From: Bradyrhizobium oropedii
GTDB lineage: Bacteria; Pseudomonadota; Alphaproteobacteria; Rhizobiales; Xanthobacteraceae
DNA: 64,000 nt
Reading direction: 5' to 3'
NCBI RefSeq assembly: GCF_020889685.1
Contig: NZ_JACMYO010000001.1
Span: 1 to 64,000, forward strand
In this document: piece after piece, positions 56,221 to 63,734 of the stretch
How positions within the stretch are numbered: the first letter of the stretch is position 1
Layout of the letters: the number at the start of each line of letters is the position of its first letter
Notes under the pieces: model-generated
What the model was told of the DNA's origin: nothing
Databases searched by the model: none
The model's input: only the letters and a program-made list of their open reading frames with translations
Translations under genes and position numbers: made by a program

Positions 56221-57675
56221 ATGACGAATGCAACGCATGACCAAACAGTGAGCCTGCGAAAACCTGTCGCGGACAATATCATCGCGCGCTTTTCGCAGGC
56301 GCTGGTGGCGTTTGCGGAACGCCGGTTTCCGGATGCGTACGTCTTCGTCCTGATCGCGGTAATTGCGGTTGCCGCGGGTGGGATCCTGCACGGCGGTTCG
56401 CCGCTCGCCGTCAGCCGCGCGTTCGGCGATGGCTTCTGGAATCTGATTCCCTTCACGATGCAGATGGCGCTGGTCGCGGTCGGCGGATACGTCGTGGCGA
56501 TGTCACCGCCGGTGGCGGCCGTACTGGCGCGGCTCGCAAGCGTGCCGAGGACCGGGCGTGGTGCCGTGGTCTTCGTCGGCGTGCTCAGCATCGTTCTCTC
56601 GCTGCTGAACTGGGGCCTCAGCCTGATCTTCTCCGGCCTCCTGGTGCGGAAGATCGCGCGGCGCACCGACATCCGGCTCGACTATCGGGCAGCCGGCGCG
56701 GCCGGCTATCTCGGGCTCGGCTGCGGCTTCACCCTCGGCATCACGTCGTCAGCCGCGCAGCTCCAGGCCAATGCCGGGAGCATTCCGGCATCGCTTCTGC
56801 CGATCACCGGCGTGATCGGTTTCTCGGAAACCATCCTGACCTGGCAGAACATGGTCACGGTCGCGATGGTGACCGTCGTCTCAGCCGCGATCTGCTATTT
56901 CACCACGCCTGCGCCTGAGCAGGCCAAGACCGCGGAAGACCTCGGCGTTACGCTCGACGATGACCGCATCGAGGTCAGGAAACCAGCCCGTCCGGGCGAC
57001 TGGCTGGAGTTCAGCCCGGTGCTGACGATCCTGATCGCAGTCCTCGCCGCCGGCTGGCTATGGCAGACGTTCCAGTCGGGTAATCCGCTGATCACGCTGT
57101 CGGGGCTCAACACCTACAACTTCGTCTTCCTGATTCTCGGCATCGTGCTGCACTGGCGGCCGCGCAGCCTGGTCGAGTCGTTCTCGAAGGCGATGCCGAG
57201 TGTCTCCGGCGTGCTGTTGCAGTTTCCGTTCTATGCCGGCGTCGCGCAGATCCTGACCAAGGTGCCGAACAGCAGCGGCACCACACTGTCGGACACGATC
57301 GCGCACTGGTTCGTCGGCGCTTCCAGCAATTCGACCGTGTTCTCGTTCCTGGTCGGAATCTATTCGGCGCTGCTTGGTTTCTTCGTGCCGTCGGCCGGCG
57401 GCAAGTGGATCATCGAGGCGCCCTACATCATGAAGGCGGCCAACGATATCGGCGCGCATCTCGGCTGGACGGTGATGGTCTACAACATCGCCGAGACGCT
57501 GCCGAACTTCATCAACCCGTTCTGGATGCTGCCGCTGCTCGGCATTCTCGGCCTGAAGTCGAAGGACCTGATCGGCTACACGTCGGTGCAGTTCTTCATC
57601 CACTTCCCGATCGTGATGCTGCTGGCGGCGATCCTGATGGCGACCTTCACCTATCACCCGCCGATCCTGCCCTGA
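56221..57675 (+). CDS. Short-chain fatty acid transporter, AtoE family
   Basis: 484 residues with about 12 hydrophobic segments. It matches AtoE throughout: NWGLSLIFSGLLVRKIARR, YLGLGCGFTLGITSSAAQLQAN, and VPSAGGKWIIEAPYIMKAAN near residue 400. It is a secondary transporter for butyrate-like acids in the inner membrane. The ATG at 56221 was chosen over a TTG three bases upstream. It is downstream of the molybdopterin oxidoreductase, suggesting an acid substrate for this region; an 11-bp hairpin follows. Confidence 0.9.
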   Translation: MTNATHDQTVSLRKPVADNIIARFSQALVAFAERRFPDAYVFVLIAVIAVAAGGILHGGSPLAVSRAFGDGFWNLIPFTMQMALVAVGGYVVAMSPPVAAVLARLASVPRTGRGAVVFVGVLSIVLSLLNWGLSLIFSGLLVRKIARRTDIRLDYRAAGAAGYLGLGCGFTLGITSSAAQLQANAGSIPASLLPITGVIGFSETILTWQNMVTVAMVTVVSAAICYFTTPAPEQAKTAEDLGVTLDDDRIEVRKPARPGDWLEFSPVLTILIAVLAAGWLWQTFQSGNPLITLSGLNTYNFVFLILGIVLHWRPRSLVESFSKAMPSVSGVLLQFPFYAGVAQILTKVPNSSGTTLSDTIAHWFVGASSNSTVFSFLVGIYSALLGFFVPSAGGKWIIEAPYIMKAANDIGAHLGWTVMVYNIAETLPNFINPFWMLPLLGILGLKSKDLIGYTSVQFFIHFPIVMLLAAILMATFTYHPPILP

Positions 57676-57682
57676 GCGATCA

Positions 57683-57713
57683 TGGCCGGGCAGCAGCACG
57701 CACTGCCCGGCCA
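57683..57713 (+). terminator. Hairpin terminator after atoE-like gene
   Basis: TGGCCGGGCAG and CTGCCCGGCCA form a perfect 11-bp stem with a 9-base loop, 7 bp after the stop. No U-tract. Confidence 0.6.
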
Positions 57714-57912
57714 ATATCCGCAAATTCGGCGGTTCGCACCCGCCGTCCCCAAAACTGTGCTGCTTTTTCCGCCCGTCGCGAACAAGGCATCGCGCCGGGC
57801 CATCATCTTTGGTCAGTCATTTCATTGACCGCGACGCGGTTCGGCCGGATATTGATACGCGATATCCGCGTTGTTCAAGGTCACCGCAATGAGACATCCC
57901 CACCGCAGCCTG

Positions 57913-57978
57913 ATGTGTGACATGCGAATCCGCATGCAGCATCGCTGCGTCTCGGCGGCGGCCGGCGTCTGTTGTTGA
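57913..57978 (+). CDS. Possible Cys-rich leader peptide
   Basis: A 21-codon frame beginning MCDM and ending VSAAAGVCC before its stop. Two adjacent Cys codons at the end, with two more Cys earlier, recall attenuator peptides of sulfur-starvation genes. It precedes a small protein and a truncated sulfonate-binding protein gene, the class of gene such a peptide would control. No obvious Shine-Dalgarno, so this stays a hypothesis. Nothing else is supported in 57714-58043. Confidence 0.3.
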   Translation: MCDMRIRMQHRCVSAAAGVCC

Positions 57979-58043
57979 TCGCTTAGAAAATCAAAGCACC
58001 CGACAATCAGACAGGAGCGCCGTCGTTCGGCGATCGAGCACGC

Positions 58044-58289
58044 ATGTCCCAAGCACAAGTCTCCAAAGCCCAAACGTCTCAAGCTTACGTCATCGAAGTA
58101 TCGGATCGCACCGCGGGCATCGTTGTCAGCGATGCCAGCGGCTTCTGCTTCTTCTCCTCGGACCGCGCCTTTGACGGCCTCGACGGCGGCTATTTCGGCT
58201 CCGCACGCGCCGCGGAGCGCGCGGTGAGGGCGCACTTGCAGCGCCGCCAGACGCGCGGTCAGCCATCATCGAATTCACGCAACATCTGA
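58044..58289 (+). CDS. Small conserved-looking hypothetical protein
   Basis: 81 residues, beginning MSQAQVSKAQTSQAYVIEVS. The middle reads TAGIVVSDASGFCFFSSDRAFDGLDGGYFGSARAAERAVRAH, a compact alpha/beta pattern that looks like a domain rather than random sequence. No signal peptide or metal motif is apparent. It lies just before the chimeric sulfonate-binding protein gene, so it may belong to sulfur uptake. Function unknown. Confidence 0.5.
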   Translation: MSQAQVSKAQTSQAYVIEVSDRTAGIVVSDASGFCFFSSDRAFDGLDGGYFGSARAAERAVRAHLQRRQTRGQPSSNSRNI

Positions 58290-58313
58290 ACGGCAACCTT
58301 TGAAAGGACTGTC

Positions 58314-59204
58314 ATGACGACCAGACGTACCATTCTTGCAGCCGCACTGGCGCTGTCGGCATTTGCCGTCGCTCCGGCGAGGGCCGAGGACAAGCCGGCC
58401 GAGATCCGCATCGGCACGCAGAAGGGCGGCCTGTTTCCGGCCGTCCGCCAACGTCATACCGTCGAGGACGCGTTCAAGCCGCTCGGCATCGAGGTGAAGT
58501 GGATCGACTTCCAGTTCGGCCCGCCGCTACTTGAGGCGATCAATGTCGGCAGCGTCGATTTTGGTTTCGTCGGCGATACGCCGCCGATCTTCGCACAGGC
58601 CGGCGCGGCCAAGATCGAGTATGTGGCGGCGGTGACGTCTGATGGCAGCAAGCGGTCGTTCTGCTTCTCAGTCATCATCGCGACAGGCGAATATCTCTTC
58701 AGCGGTGCCCGCACCGACACCGCCCCGGCGGATCTGTCGACGTATGGGACCGGCACCGGTTCGCTGACGACGACAGACACCAGCTACTACAAGGGTGACA
58801 GCGAGATCGCATCTGTGCGCGTGTCCGACAGCCAGTCGATCTCCTACGGCGTCACGGCTGACAATCCGGCCTTCGAGCAGGTGATGCGGCTTTTGAAATA
58901 CGTCGGCAACAGCACGACGTTGACGTCGAGCGATATTTCGCAGGCGCTCGACGTCGCCAGCACTGCGCTGGATGCAACGTCCACGGTGCAGGCGAAGCTC
59001 TCGACTGCGGCGTCGCAGATCGAGACCGCCAGCACCAACCAGAGCGACTACCAGAATTTCGCGAAGACCCTGTCGACCAACCTCACCAGCGTCGACGTCG
59101 CCGCGGTGCCGGCGCAGCTTTCGACCTATCAGGCGCAGCTGACGGCGTCCTATTCGGCGATCGCCAAGATCCAATGCATGAACCTGGCCAATTACCTGAA
59201 ATAG
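58314..59204 (+). CDS. Chimeric gene: sulfonate-binding protein N-terminus joined to FlgL/flagellin-like C-terminus
   Basis: 296 residues in one frame. Residues 1-25 are a signal peptide (ending VAPARAED); residues 26-108 match aliphatic sulfonate-binding proteins (EIRIGTQKGGLFPAVRQRHT, GPPLLEAINVGSVDFGFVGDTPP). From about residue 123 the sequence changes to a hook-associated FlgL/flagellin C-terminus (GEYLFSGARTDTAP, SYGVTADNPAFEQVM, and a long Ser/Thr/Gln coiled coil ending MNLANYLK). The junction lies near 58650-58680. The binding protein lacks its second lobe. It may be a deletion fusion or an assembly artefact; a working fusion is unlikely. Confidence 0.75.
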   Translation: MTTRRTILAAALALSAFAVAPARAEDKPAEIRIGTQKGGLFPAVRQRHTVEDAFKPLGIEVKWIDFQFGPPLLEAINVGSVDFGFVGDTPPIFAQAGAAKIEYVAAVTSDGSKRSFCFSVIIATGEYLFSGARTDTAPADLSTYGTGTGSLTTTDTSYYKGDSEIASVRVSDSQSISYGVTADNPAFEQVMRLLKYVGNSTTLTSSDISQALDVASTALDATSTVQAKLSTAASQIETASTNQSDYQNFAKTLSTNLTSVDVAAVPAQLSTYQAQLTASYSAIAKIQCMNLANYLK

Positions 59205-59223
59205 CCGGGCCGCGGCGAGCGGC

Positions 59224-60150
59224 TCAGCGGTTCAGGATCTTCAGCCAGACATCACCGAGGACGATCGGCTCGCGCGGGGCGAGCCAGGTGAGGCCAGCCG
59301 CCTTGCCGAGCTCGGCGATGGTGCCCTTGGCTTGCAGATCGGACAGCACCTTGTTGACAGCCTCCAGCAGCGCCTTGTCGGTTTCGAGCGCAACGTAACC
59401 GCGATTGGCGCCGATCGGATAATAATAGCCCGAAGCGGTGATCCTGGTATCCGGATGGCTGGCGCGGTAGGCGTCGAAGCGGCGGAGGTCGAGCAGCGTT
59501 GCGTCGAATTCGCCGTGCTCGAGCTCTCCCAGCAGGTCGCTGCGGCCGGGCACGAGGTGGGTGATGTCTTCGATCAGCTTGCCCTTGTCGAAGGTCATCA
59601 GAATGGCATCGCCCAACGTGCCGCTTTCGATCGTTAGGCGAAGGCCGGAGAGATCGCCGATATCGGTGATCTTTTTGTCTTTGGCTTTGGGACCGAGCAC
59701 GACGGTCATCGGCGAATAGATGTAGGGCTGGCTTGGCACCAGGACGCCGATCGGGATCCGCCGGCGGCGATCGTCGCGGGTGGCGCCGTCGAAGTCCGGC
59801 AGCTTTGCCGTCGGGACGCCGGGTACCTTCAGCGAGTCTATGGTGAACGCGTAGCCGCCGACCAGCGAGCAGCGCCCGTCCGACAGCAACGCATTGGCTT
59901 CGAGCGCCGGGCTCGAATCTTCGTCGAGCTTGCTCTCGAACCACTGGATCTTGAGCGGCCGCCCGAGCCGTTCGGCGATGGTCTGCGCGAGCGCTACGTC
60001 GAAGCCGGCGTCCGGCTTGCCGCGATGATGGGCCGACAGCGGCGGAAGATCCTCGTCGAGGCATACCTTGAGCGGCTCGTCGGCGGCATGCGCTGCCGTC
60101 GACATGGCGAGAAGCAAGGCTGTCGCCGCGGCCGCCAGCCGGGCCCTCAT
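59224..60150 (-). CDS. MxaJ/XoxJ-like periplasmic substrate-binding protein
   Basis: 308 residues from the ATG overlapping the cytochrome stop (ATGA). Signal peptide ends STAAHA. Type 2 periplasmic-binding fold: LKVCLDEDLPPLSAHHRGK, GFDVALAQTIAERLG, ANALLSDGRCSLVGGYAF, and a second lobe with ESGTLGDAILM and PIGANRGYVALETD. Proteins at this position in XoxF/MxaF loci are thought to help cofactor loading or enzyme activation rather than transport. It is the third gene after the PQQ alcohol dehydrogenase and its cytochrome c. Confidence 0.85.
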   Translation of the reverse strand: MRARLAAAATALLLAMSTAAHAADEPLKVCLDEDLPPLSAHHRGKPDAGFDVALAQTIAERLGRPLKIQWFESKLDEDSSPALEANALLSDGRCSLVGGYAFTIDSLKVPGVPTAKLPDFDGATRDDRRRRIPIGVLVPSQPYIYSPMTVVLGPKAKDKKITDIGDLSGLRLTIESGTLGDAILMTFDKGKLIEDITHLVPGRSDLLGELEHGEFDATLLDLRRFDAYRASHPDTRITASGYYYPIGANRGYVALETDKALLEAVNKVLSDLQAKGTIAELGKAAGLTWLAPREPIVLGDVWLKILNR

Positions 60151-60497
60151 GGGGTCCTCCGGCTCGACACGAACGCCCAGACGTCGGCGATCTCCTGCTC
60201 GCTCAGGATGTCGGTCCAGGGCGGCATCTTGCCGTTCTTGCCTTGCTTCACGGTGGTCACGAAGCGCGTCTTGTCGTCGGGAAATGCGCGCAAGTCCGGC
60301 GTGATGGTGCCGGAGTTGACCATGTTGGGCCCATGGCAATGCGAGCAGTTCTTGGCGTAGGTGACCTTGCCCTGGTCGGTCTGACCCGGAAGGTCGAGTG
60401 CACTGGATTGCTGTGCGGCAGCCGGGATCAGCATGATCAAGGCCGCCGCGACGGCGGCGAAGATCGCCGCCGTCAACAGGGTTACTCTTTCAGTCAC
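60147..60497 (-). CDS. Cytochrome c of the PQQ alcohol dehydrogenase (XoxG-like)
   Basis: 116 residues from a GTG at 60497 with GGAG upstream; the longer frame would run into the dehydrogenase gene. Signal peptide ends PAAAQQ. One heme-c motif (CSHCH), with an axial Met likely in GKMPPWTDILSEQEIADVWAF. It accepts electrons from PQQH2 in the periplasm. It lies 13 bp after the alcohol dehydrogenase stop and overlaps the XoxJ-like start, forming an F-G-J gene order. Confidence 0.87.
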   Translation of the reverse strand: MTERVTLLTAAIFAAVAAALIMLIPAAAQQSSALDLPGQTDQGKVTYAKNCSHCHGPNMVNSGTITPDLRAFPDDKTRFVTTVKQGKNGKMPPWTDILSEQEIADVWAFVSSRRTP

Positions 60498-60510
60498 GTG
60501 TGCTCCGCGC

Positions 60511-62175
60511 TCAATTCTTGACCGCGAAAACCCACAGCGAGCCGCCGGGTGGCACCTTGGCAAGCCGCTCGTCGCCGGAGAACAGCGAATAGACGCCGCC
60601 GTACCCCGAGGTGACGGCGACATACTGCACGCCGTCCTGCTGCCAGGTGACGGGTTGTCCCTCGATGCCCGAGCCGGTCTGGAACTGCCAGAGCTTCTTG
60701 CCGGTGTCGGCGTCGAACGCCTCGAATTCGCCGGTCAGCTGACCGGAGAACACCACGCCGCCGGCGGTCGAGAGCACGCCGGAGAAGCGCGGAATGTCGC
60801 TCGGCGCTTCCCACTTCGCCTTGCCGGTCATCGGATCGATTGCCTTGAGATGGCCGCGCGGTCCGGTGCCCCATTCCCAGGGATCGGTGAGGTCCATGCC
60901 GAGATACCATTCGCCCTGCTTGAACGTCACCGGTTCGGACTTGTACTTGCCGCCGAAGGCGAGCGTGTTGGCGTAGGCGAGGCCGGTCTGCGGATTGAAC
61001 GACATCGGCTCCCAGTTCTTGCCGCCGAGGATCGACGGGTAGACCGTGACCTTCTTGCCGTCACGTGCATCCTTGACGACATCGGTCTCGATCGGGCGGC
61101 CGGTCTTCAGGTCTACTCCGGTAGCCCAGTTGACGTTCACATAGGGATTGGCCGCGAGCAGCTTCCCGTTGGTGCGATCGAGCACGTAGAAGAAGCCGTT
61201 GCGGTTGGCGTCCATCAGCACCTTGGTCGGCTTGCCCTCGACATTCATGTCGGCGAGCACCATCTCGGCCACCGAGTCATAGTCGAACGGATTGTTCGGC
61301 GAGAACTGGTAGTGCCACTTGATCTTGCCGGTCTTCGGATCGAGCGCGAGCACCGAGCAGGTGTAGAGGTTGTCGCCGGGACGCACCGCCGAGTTGAACG
61401 GTCCGGGATTGCCGATGCCCCAATAGACCGTGTTCAGTTCGGCATCATAGGAGCCGGTGATCCAGGTCGATCCGCCGCCCAGTTTCCAAGTATCGCCCTT
61501 CCAGGTGTCGCCACCGGGCTCGTCCGGAGTCGGGATCGAATAGGTCCGCCAGAGCTTCTTGCCGGTGGCGGGATCCCAGCCGTCGATGAAGCCGCGGGTG
61601 CCGAATTCGGCGCCCGAGATGCCGGTGATCACGACGCCGTCGGCGACCAGCGGCGCCACCGTCATCGAGTAGCCTTCCTTGATGTCAGCAGCCTTCTGGC
61701 GCCACAGCTCCTTGCCGGTCTTGGCATCGAGTGCGATCACATTGGCGTCGAGCGTGGTGCGGAACAGCTTGCCGTCATAGATCGCCGCGCCACGGTTGAT
61801 GATGCCGCAGCAGACGATACGCGGCGTCTCGGCGGGATATTCGACCTTGGTCTTCCAGATCTGCTTGCCGGTCTTGGCGTCGACCGCAATCGTGGCGTTG
61901 TGCGTAGTGACGTAAAGGACGCCCTGGTAGACGAGCGGCTGAGATTCCTCGCTGCGGTCGTCGTTGAGGCTGTAATTCCAGACCGGCACCAGATTCTTGA
62001 TGGTGTCCTTGTTGATCTGGTTCAGCGTCGAGAAACGCTGAAGATTGTAACCCATTCCGTAATTGAGAACGTTCGATGTGTCGGTCGCACCCTTGACCAA
62101 CTGATCGGTGGTCTGGGCGCTTGCACCGTATGATGCAAGAATCACGAGGCTTGCGGCCAGCGCAATGCGTCTCAT
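60511..62175 (-). CDS. PQQ- and lanthanide-type alcohol dehydrogenase (XoxF/ExaF family)
   Basis: 554 residues from the ATG at 62175 (GGGAGG 8 bp upstream); signal peptide ends GASAQ. Eight-blade beta-propeller quinoprotein. Vicinal Cys122-Cys123 (RIVCCGI) stack on PQQ. The pair Asp298-Tyr-Asp300 (NPFDYDS) has the extra Asp that coordinates a lanthanide; calcium-type MxaF has Ala there. Tryptophan-docking repeats such as FDADTGKKLWQFQTGSG are visible. It oxidises a primary alcohol in the periplasm. ExaF/PedH-type ethanol dehydrogenase or XoxF methanol dehydrogenase cannot be separated by eye. Co-transcribed with cytochrome c and XoxJ-like genes. Confidence 0.9.
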   Translation of the reverse strand: MRRIALAASLVILASYGASAQTTDQLVKGATDTSNVLNYGMGYNLQRFSTLNQINKDTIKNLVPVWNYSLNDDRSEESQPLVYQGVLYVTTHNATIAVDAKTGKQIWKTKVEYPAETPRIVCCGIINRGAAIYDGKLFRTTLDANVIALDAKTGKELWRQKAADIKEGYSMTVAPLVADGVVITGISGAEFGTRGFIDGWDPATGKKLWRTYSIPTPDEPGGDTWKGDTWKLGGGSTWITGSYDAELNTVYWGIGNPGPFNSAVRPGDNLYTCSVLALDPKTGKIKWHYQFSPNNPFDYDSVAEMVLADMNVEGKPTKVLMDANRNGFFYVLDRTNGKLLAANPYVNVNWATGVDLKTGRPIETDVVKDARDGKKVTVYPSILGGKNWEPMSFNPQTGLAYANTLAFGGKYKSEPVTFKQGEWYLGMDLTDPWEWGTGPRGHLKAIDPMTGKAKWEAPSDIPRFSGVLSTAGGVVFSGQLTGEFEAFDADTGKKLWQFQTGSGIEGQPVTWQQDGVQYVAVTSGYGGVYSLFSGDERLAKVPPGGSLWVFAVKN

Positions 62176-62402
62176 CCTATCCTCCCAATGAACCTTTTCT
62201 GCACGCCTATTCCTGACGTTGCAGACGGAACCATCGGCCTGAAACCAAAACGGGTCAATACGAAAACGTGAACGAACCCCAGCCAACCGCACAAGCCCTG
62301 TTGGGCGGGTCAGGTTTTCGCTGATGCGTCCGTAGCTTACCGTCTCGTGGAATACGCAACGCCAGCGCCGCTCGCCGTTATCTCGCAGCGCGAACGGTTC
62401 GA

Positions 62403-62648
62403 TCAGCTCGAGGGCGCATGCGGACAGGCACTCGGACGTGGCTTGGTGCCCCGCTTGTCCGGCGGCACATTGCAATTGTCGATGCGCTGCTCGTCGCTCC
62501 ATTTGCGTCCGAGCCGCTCCTTCCCGGTGAGCGTGCGCTGCTGAATCGCCCCCGCCGAGGCGCCGAGGGGGCTGTTCTGTGCGGACACGGGCGCGATCAG
62601 GCCGAGCGCAACGAGGCAGCCCAACGTGGTCCTGCAAACATCGTTCAT
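62403..62648 (-). CDS. Small secreted protein between the alcohol dehydrogenase and lanM
   Basis: 81 residues; signal peptide of about 23 residues ends APVSAQ. The mature part has GKERLGRKWSDEQRIDNCNVP and a second Cys near the end (PSACPH). Not recognised as a known domain. It is on the same strand as the alcohol dehydrogenase, 227 bp upstream of it, and divergent from lanM, so it may be made under the same conditions and act in the periplasm. Confidence 0.55.
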   Translation of the reverse strand: MNDVCRTTLGCLVALGLIAPVSAQNSPLGASAGAIQQRTLTGKERLGRKWSDEQRIDNCNVPPDKRGTKPRPSACPHAPSS

Positions 62649-62846
62649 GGGTCACCTCGTGCGTTCCGGTGCAATGCAATCGGCAGAACGCCACAGATGA
62701 TCCGTGGGGTCGTCCGTTACCACCCGAAACCCGACAGGCTATCGCCGCTCAGACCAGCTGCAGGAAGGGTCGCCTGACTGCTATGATGGGCATCGATCGC
62801 AGGGCGCGCTCCGCAACCCCGGCGGAGCGGCACTCAAGGGAGACCA

Positions 62847-63248
62847 ATGATGATTTCGCGCCGTTCACTTGCTCTGACTTTGGCCATGGCCGTCCTGTCA
62901 GGTCCCGTCTTGGCGGCATCCAGCGGTCGCAACGCGCTCAAGCCGCTCGATCCCGACAATGACGGTACCGTCGATCTTGCCGAAGCCAAGAAGGCCGCCG
63001 CCGATATGTTCGCGAAGCTCGATCCTGATCACGACGGCACGCTCGACCTGCGCGAATTGCGCGGACGGCTCACCGCGAAAGAACTCGCCGCCGCGGATCC
63101 CGATCATGACGGCACCCTGACGCTCGACGAGTACCTTGCGGTGGTCGAGCAGCGCTTCAGGGCCGCCGATCCCGACAATGACGGAACGCTGGATGCGAAA
63201 GAGTTGAAGTCGCGCGCCGGCCGGGCACTGCTGCGCCTGCTCAAGTAG
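62847..63248 (+). CDS. lanM: Lanmodulin, periplasmic lanthanide-binding EF-hand protein
   Basis: 133 residues: signal peptide (about 1-23, ending VLA) and four EF-hand loops at 35-46, 59-70, 84-95 and 108-119. Each loop has Pro at position 2 (DPDNDGTVDLAE, DPDHDGTLDLRE, DPDHDGTLTLDE, DPDNDGTLDAKE), and consecutive loops are only 12-13 residues apart. Both traits define lanmodulin and set it apart from calmodulin. LanM binds rare earths with picomolar affinity. Loops 2 and 3 have His at position 4. It is divergent from the small secreted gene next to the lanthanide-type alcohol dehydrogenase. GGGAG precedes the ATG pair. The 340 bp after it hold no supported gene. Confidence 0.92.
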   Translation: MMISRRSLALTLAMAVLSGPVLAASSGRNALKPLDPDNDGTVDLAEAKKAAADMFAKLDPDHDGTLDLRELRGRLTAKELAAADPDHDGTLTLDEYLAVVEQRFRAADPDNDGTLDAKELKSRAGRALLRLLK

Positions 63249-63588
63249 GCGCGTGGCGGCGAATTTTGCCGGGCGATTCCGGAGACAGACGCCGGATTCC
63301 GCGCATAACAAAAAAAGTTGCGATTTCGCTCTTGGGCAAGACTCGACCGGCGCAATCGGGTCTGCTTATCCGCGCGTCGCTGCCCGGCGGCCGGAAAATG
63401 CCTGACAGAACAGTGTCGGAATTTCCCAGCCGTTTCAAAGCCGGGCAGACGTCAGCGAGCCGTCGTCCGTTTCGGCATGTCCAGCAGCGAAGTCGGGTCC
63501 TTACCGGCCCTGCTTGCGCCCTGGAAAAGCCAGTCCTAGCTTGCCGCGCGGCGCGAGGCTTGCGCCAACTTATACTTGGGAGAAGGAA

Positions 63589-63669
63589 ATGGCCTGGAAA
63601 ACACCGAAGATCGTCGAAGTGCCGGTGGGCATGGAAATCAACATGTACGCCTGCGCAGCGCGCAAGTAA
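63589..63669 (+). CDS. pqqA: PqqA, peptide precursor of pyrroloquinoline quinone
   Basis: 26 residues. GMEINMYACAARK holds Glu16 and Tyr20, the pair that is cross-linked and becomes PQQ, with the invariant E-x3-Y spacing. AGAAGGA lies before the ATG. It is ribosomally made and processed by PqqD/E and the other enzymes, which are not in this window. It lies 340 bp after lanM, with a strong hairpin directly downstream, as is usual for pqqA where a terminator lowers pqqB-E transcription. Confidence 0.92.
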   Translation: MAWKTPKIVEVPVGMEINMYACAARK

Positions 63670-63693
63670 TCCAAGATAAGTAACGTGAGACAG

Positions 63694-63734
63694 CCTGCCC
63701 GGTTCGTGCAGCTTGCTGCATCGAGCCGGGCAGG
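63694..63734 (+). terminator. Hairpin after pqqA, probable attenuating terminator
   Basis: CCTGCCCGG (63694-63702) pairs with CCGGGCAGG (63726-63734), and the inner TGCAGC/GCTGCA (63707-63712/63715-63720) extends it to an almost continuous stem with a T bulge. It is 25 bp after the pqqA stop. No gene is supported in 63735-64000. Confidence 0.65.

Noticed and set aside
60433..62133. 566-codon open frame on the plus strand
   Set aside because: It is antisense to the PQQ dehydrogenase and has the His/Arg/Gly/Leu-rich composition of a GC-driven shadow; no domain is visible.
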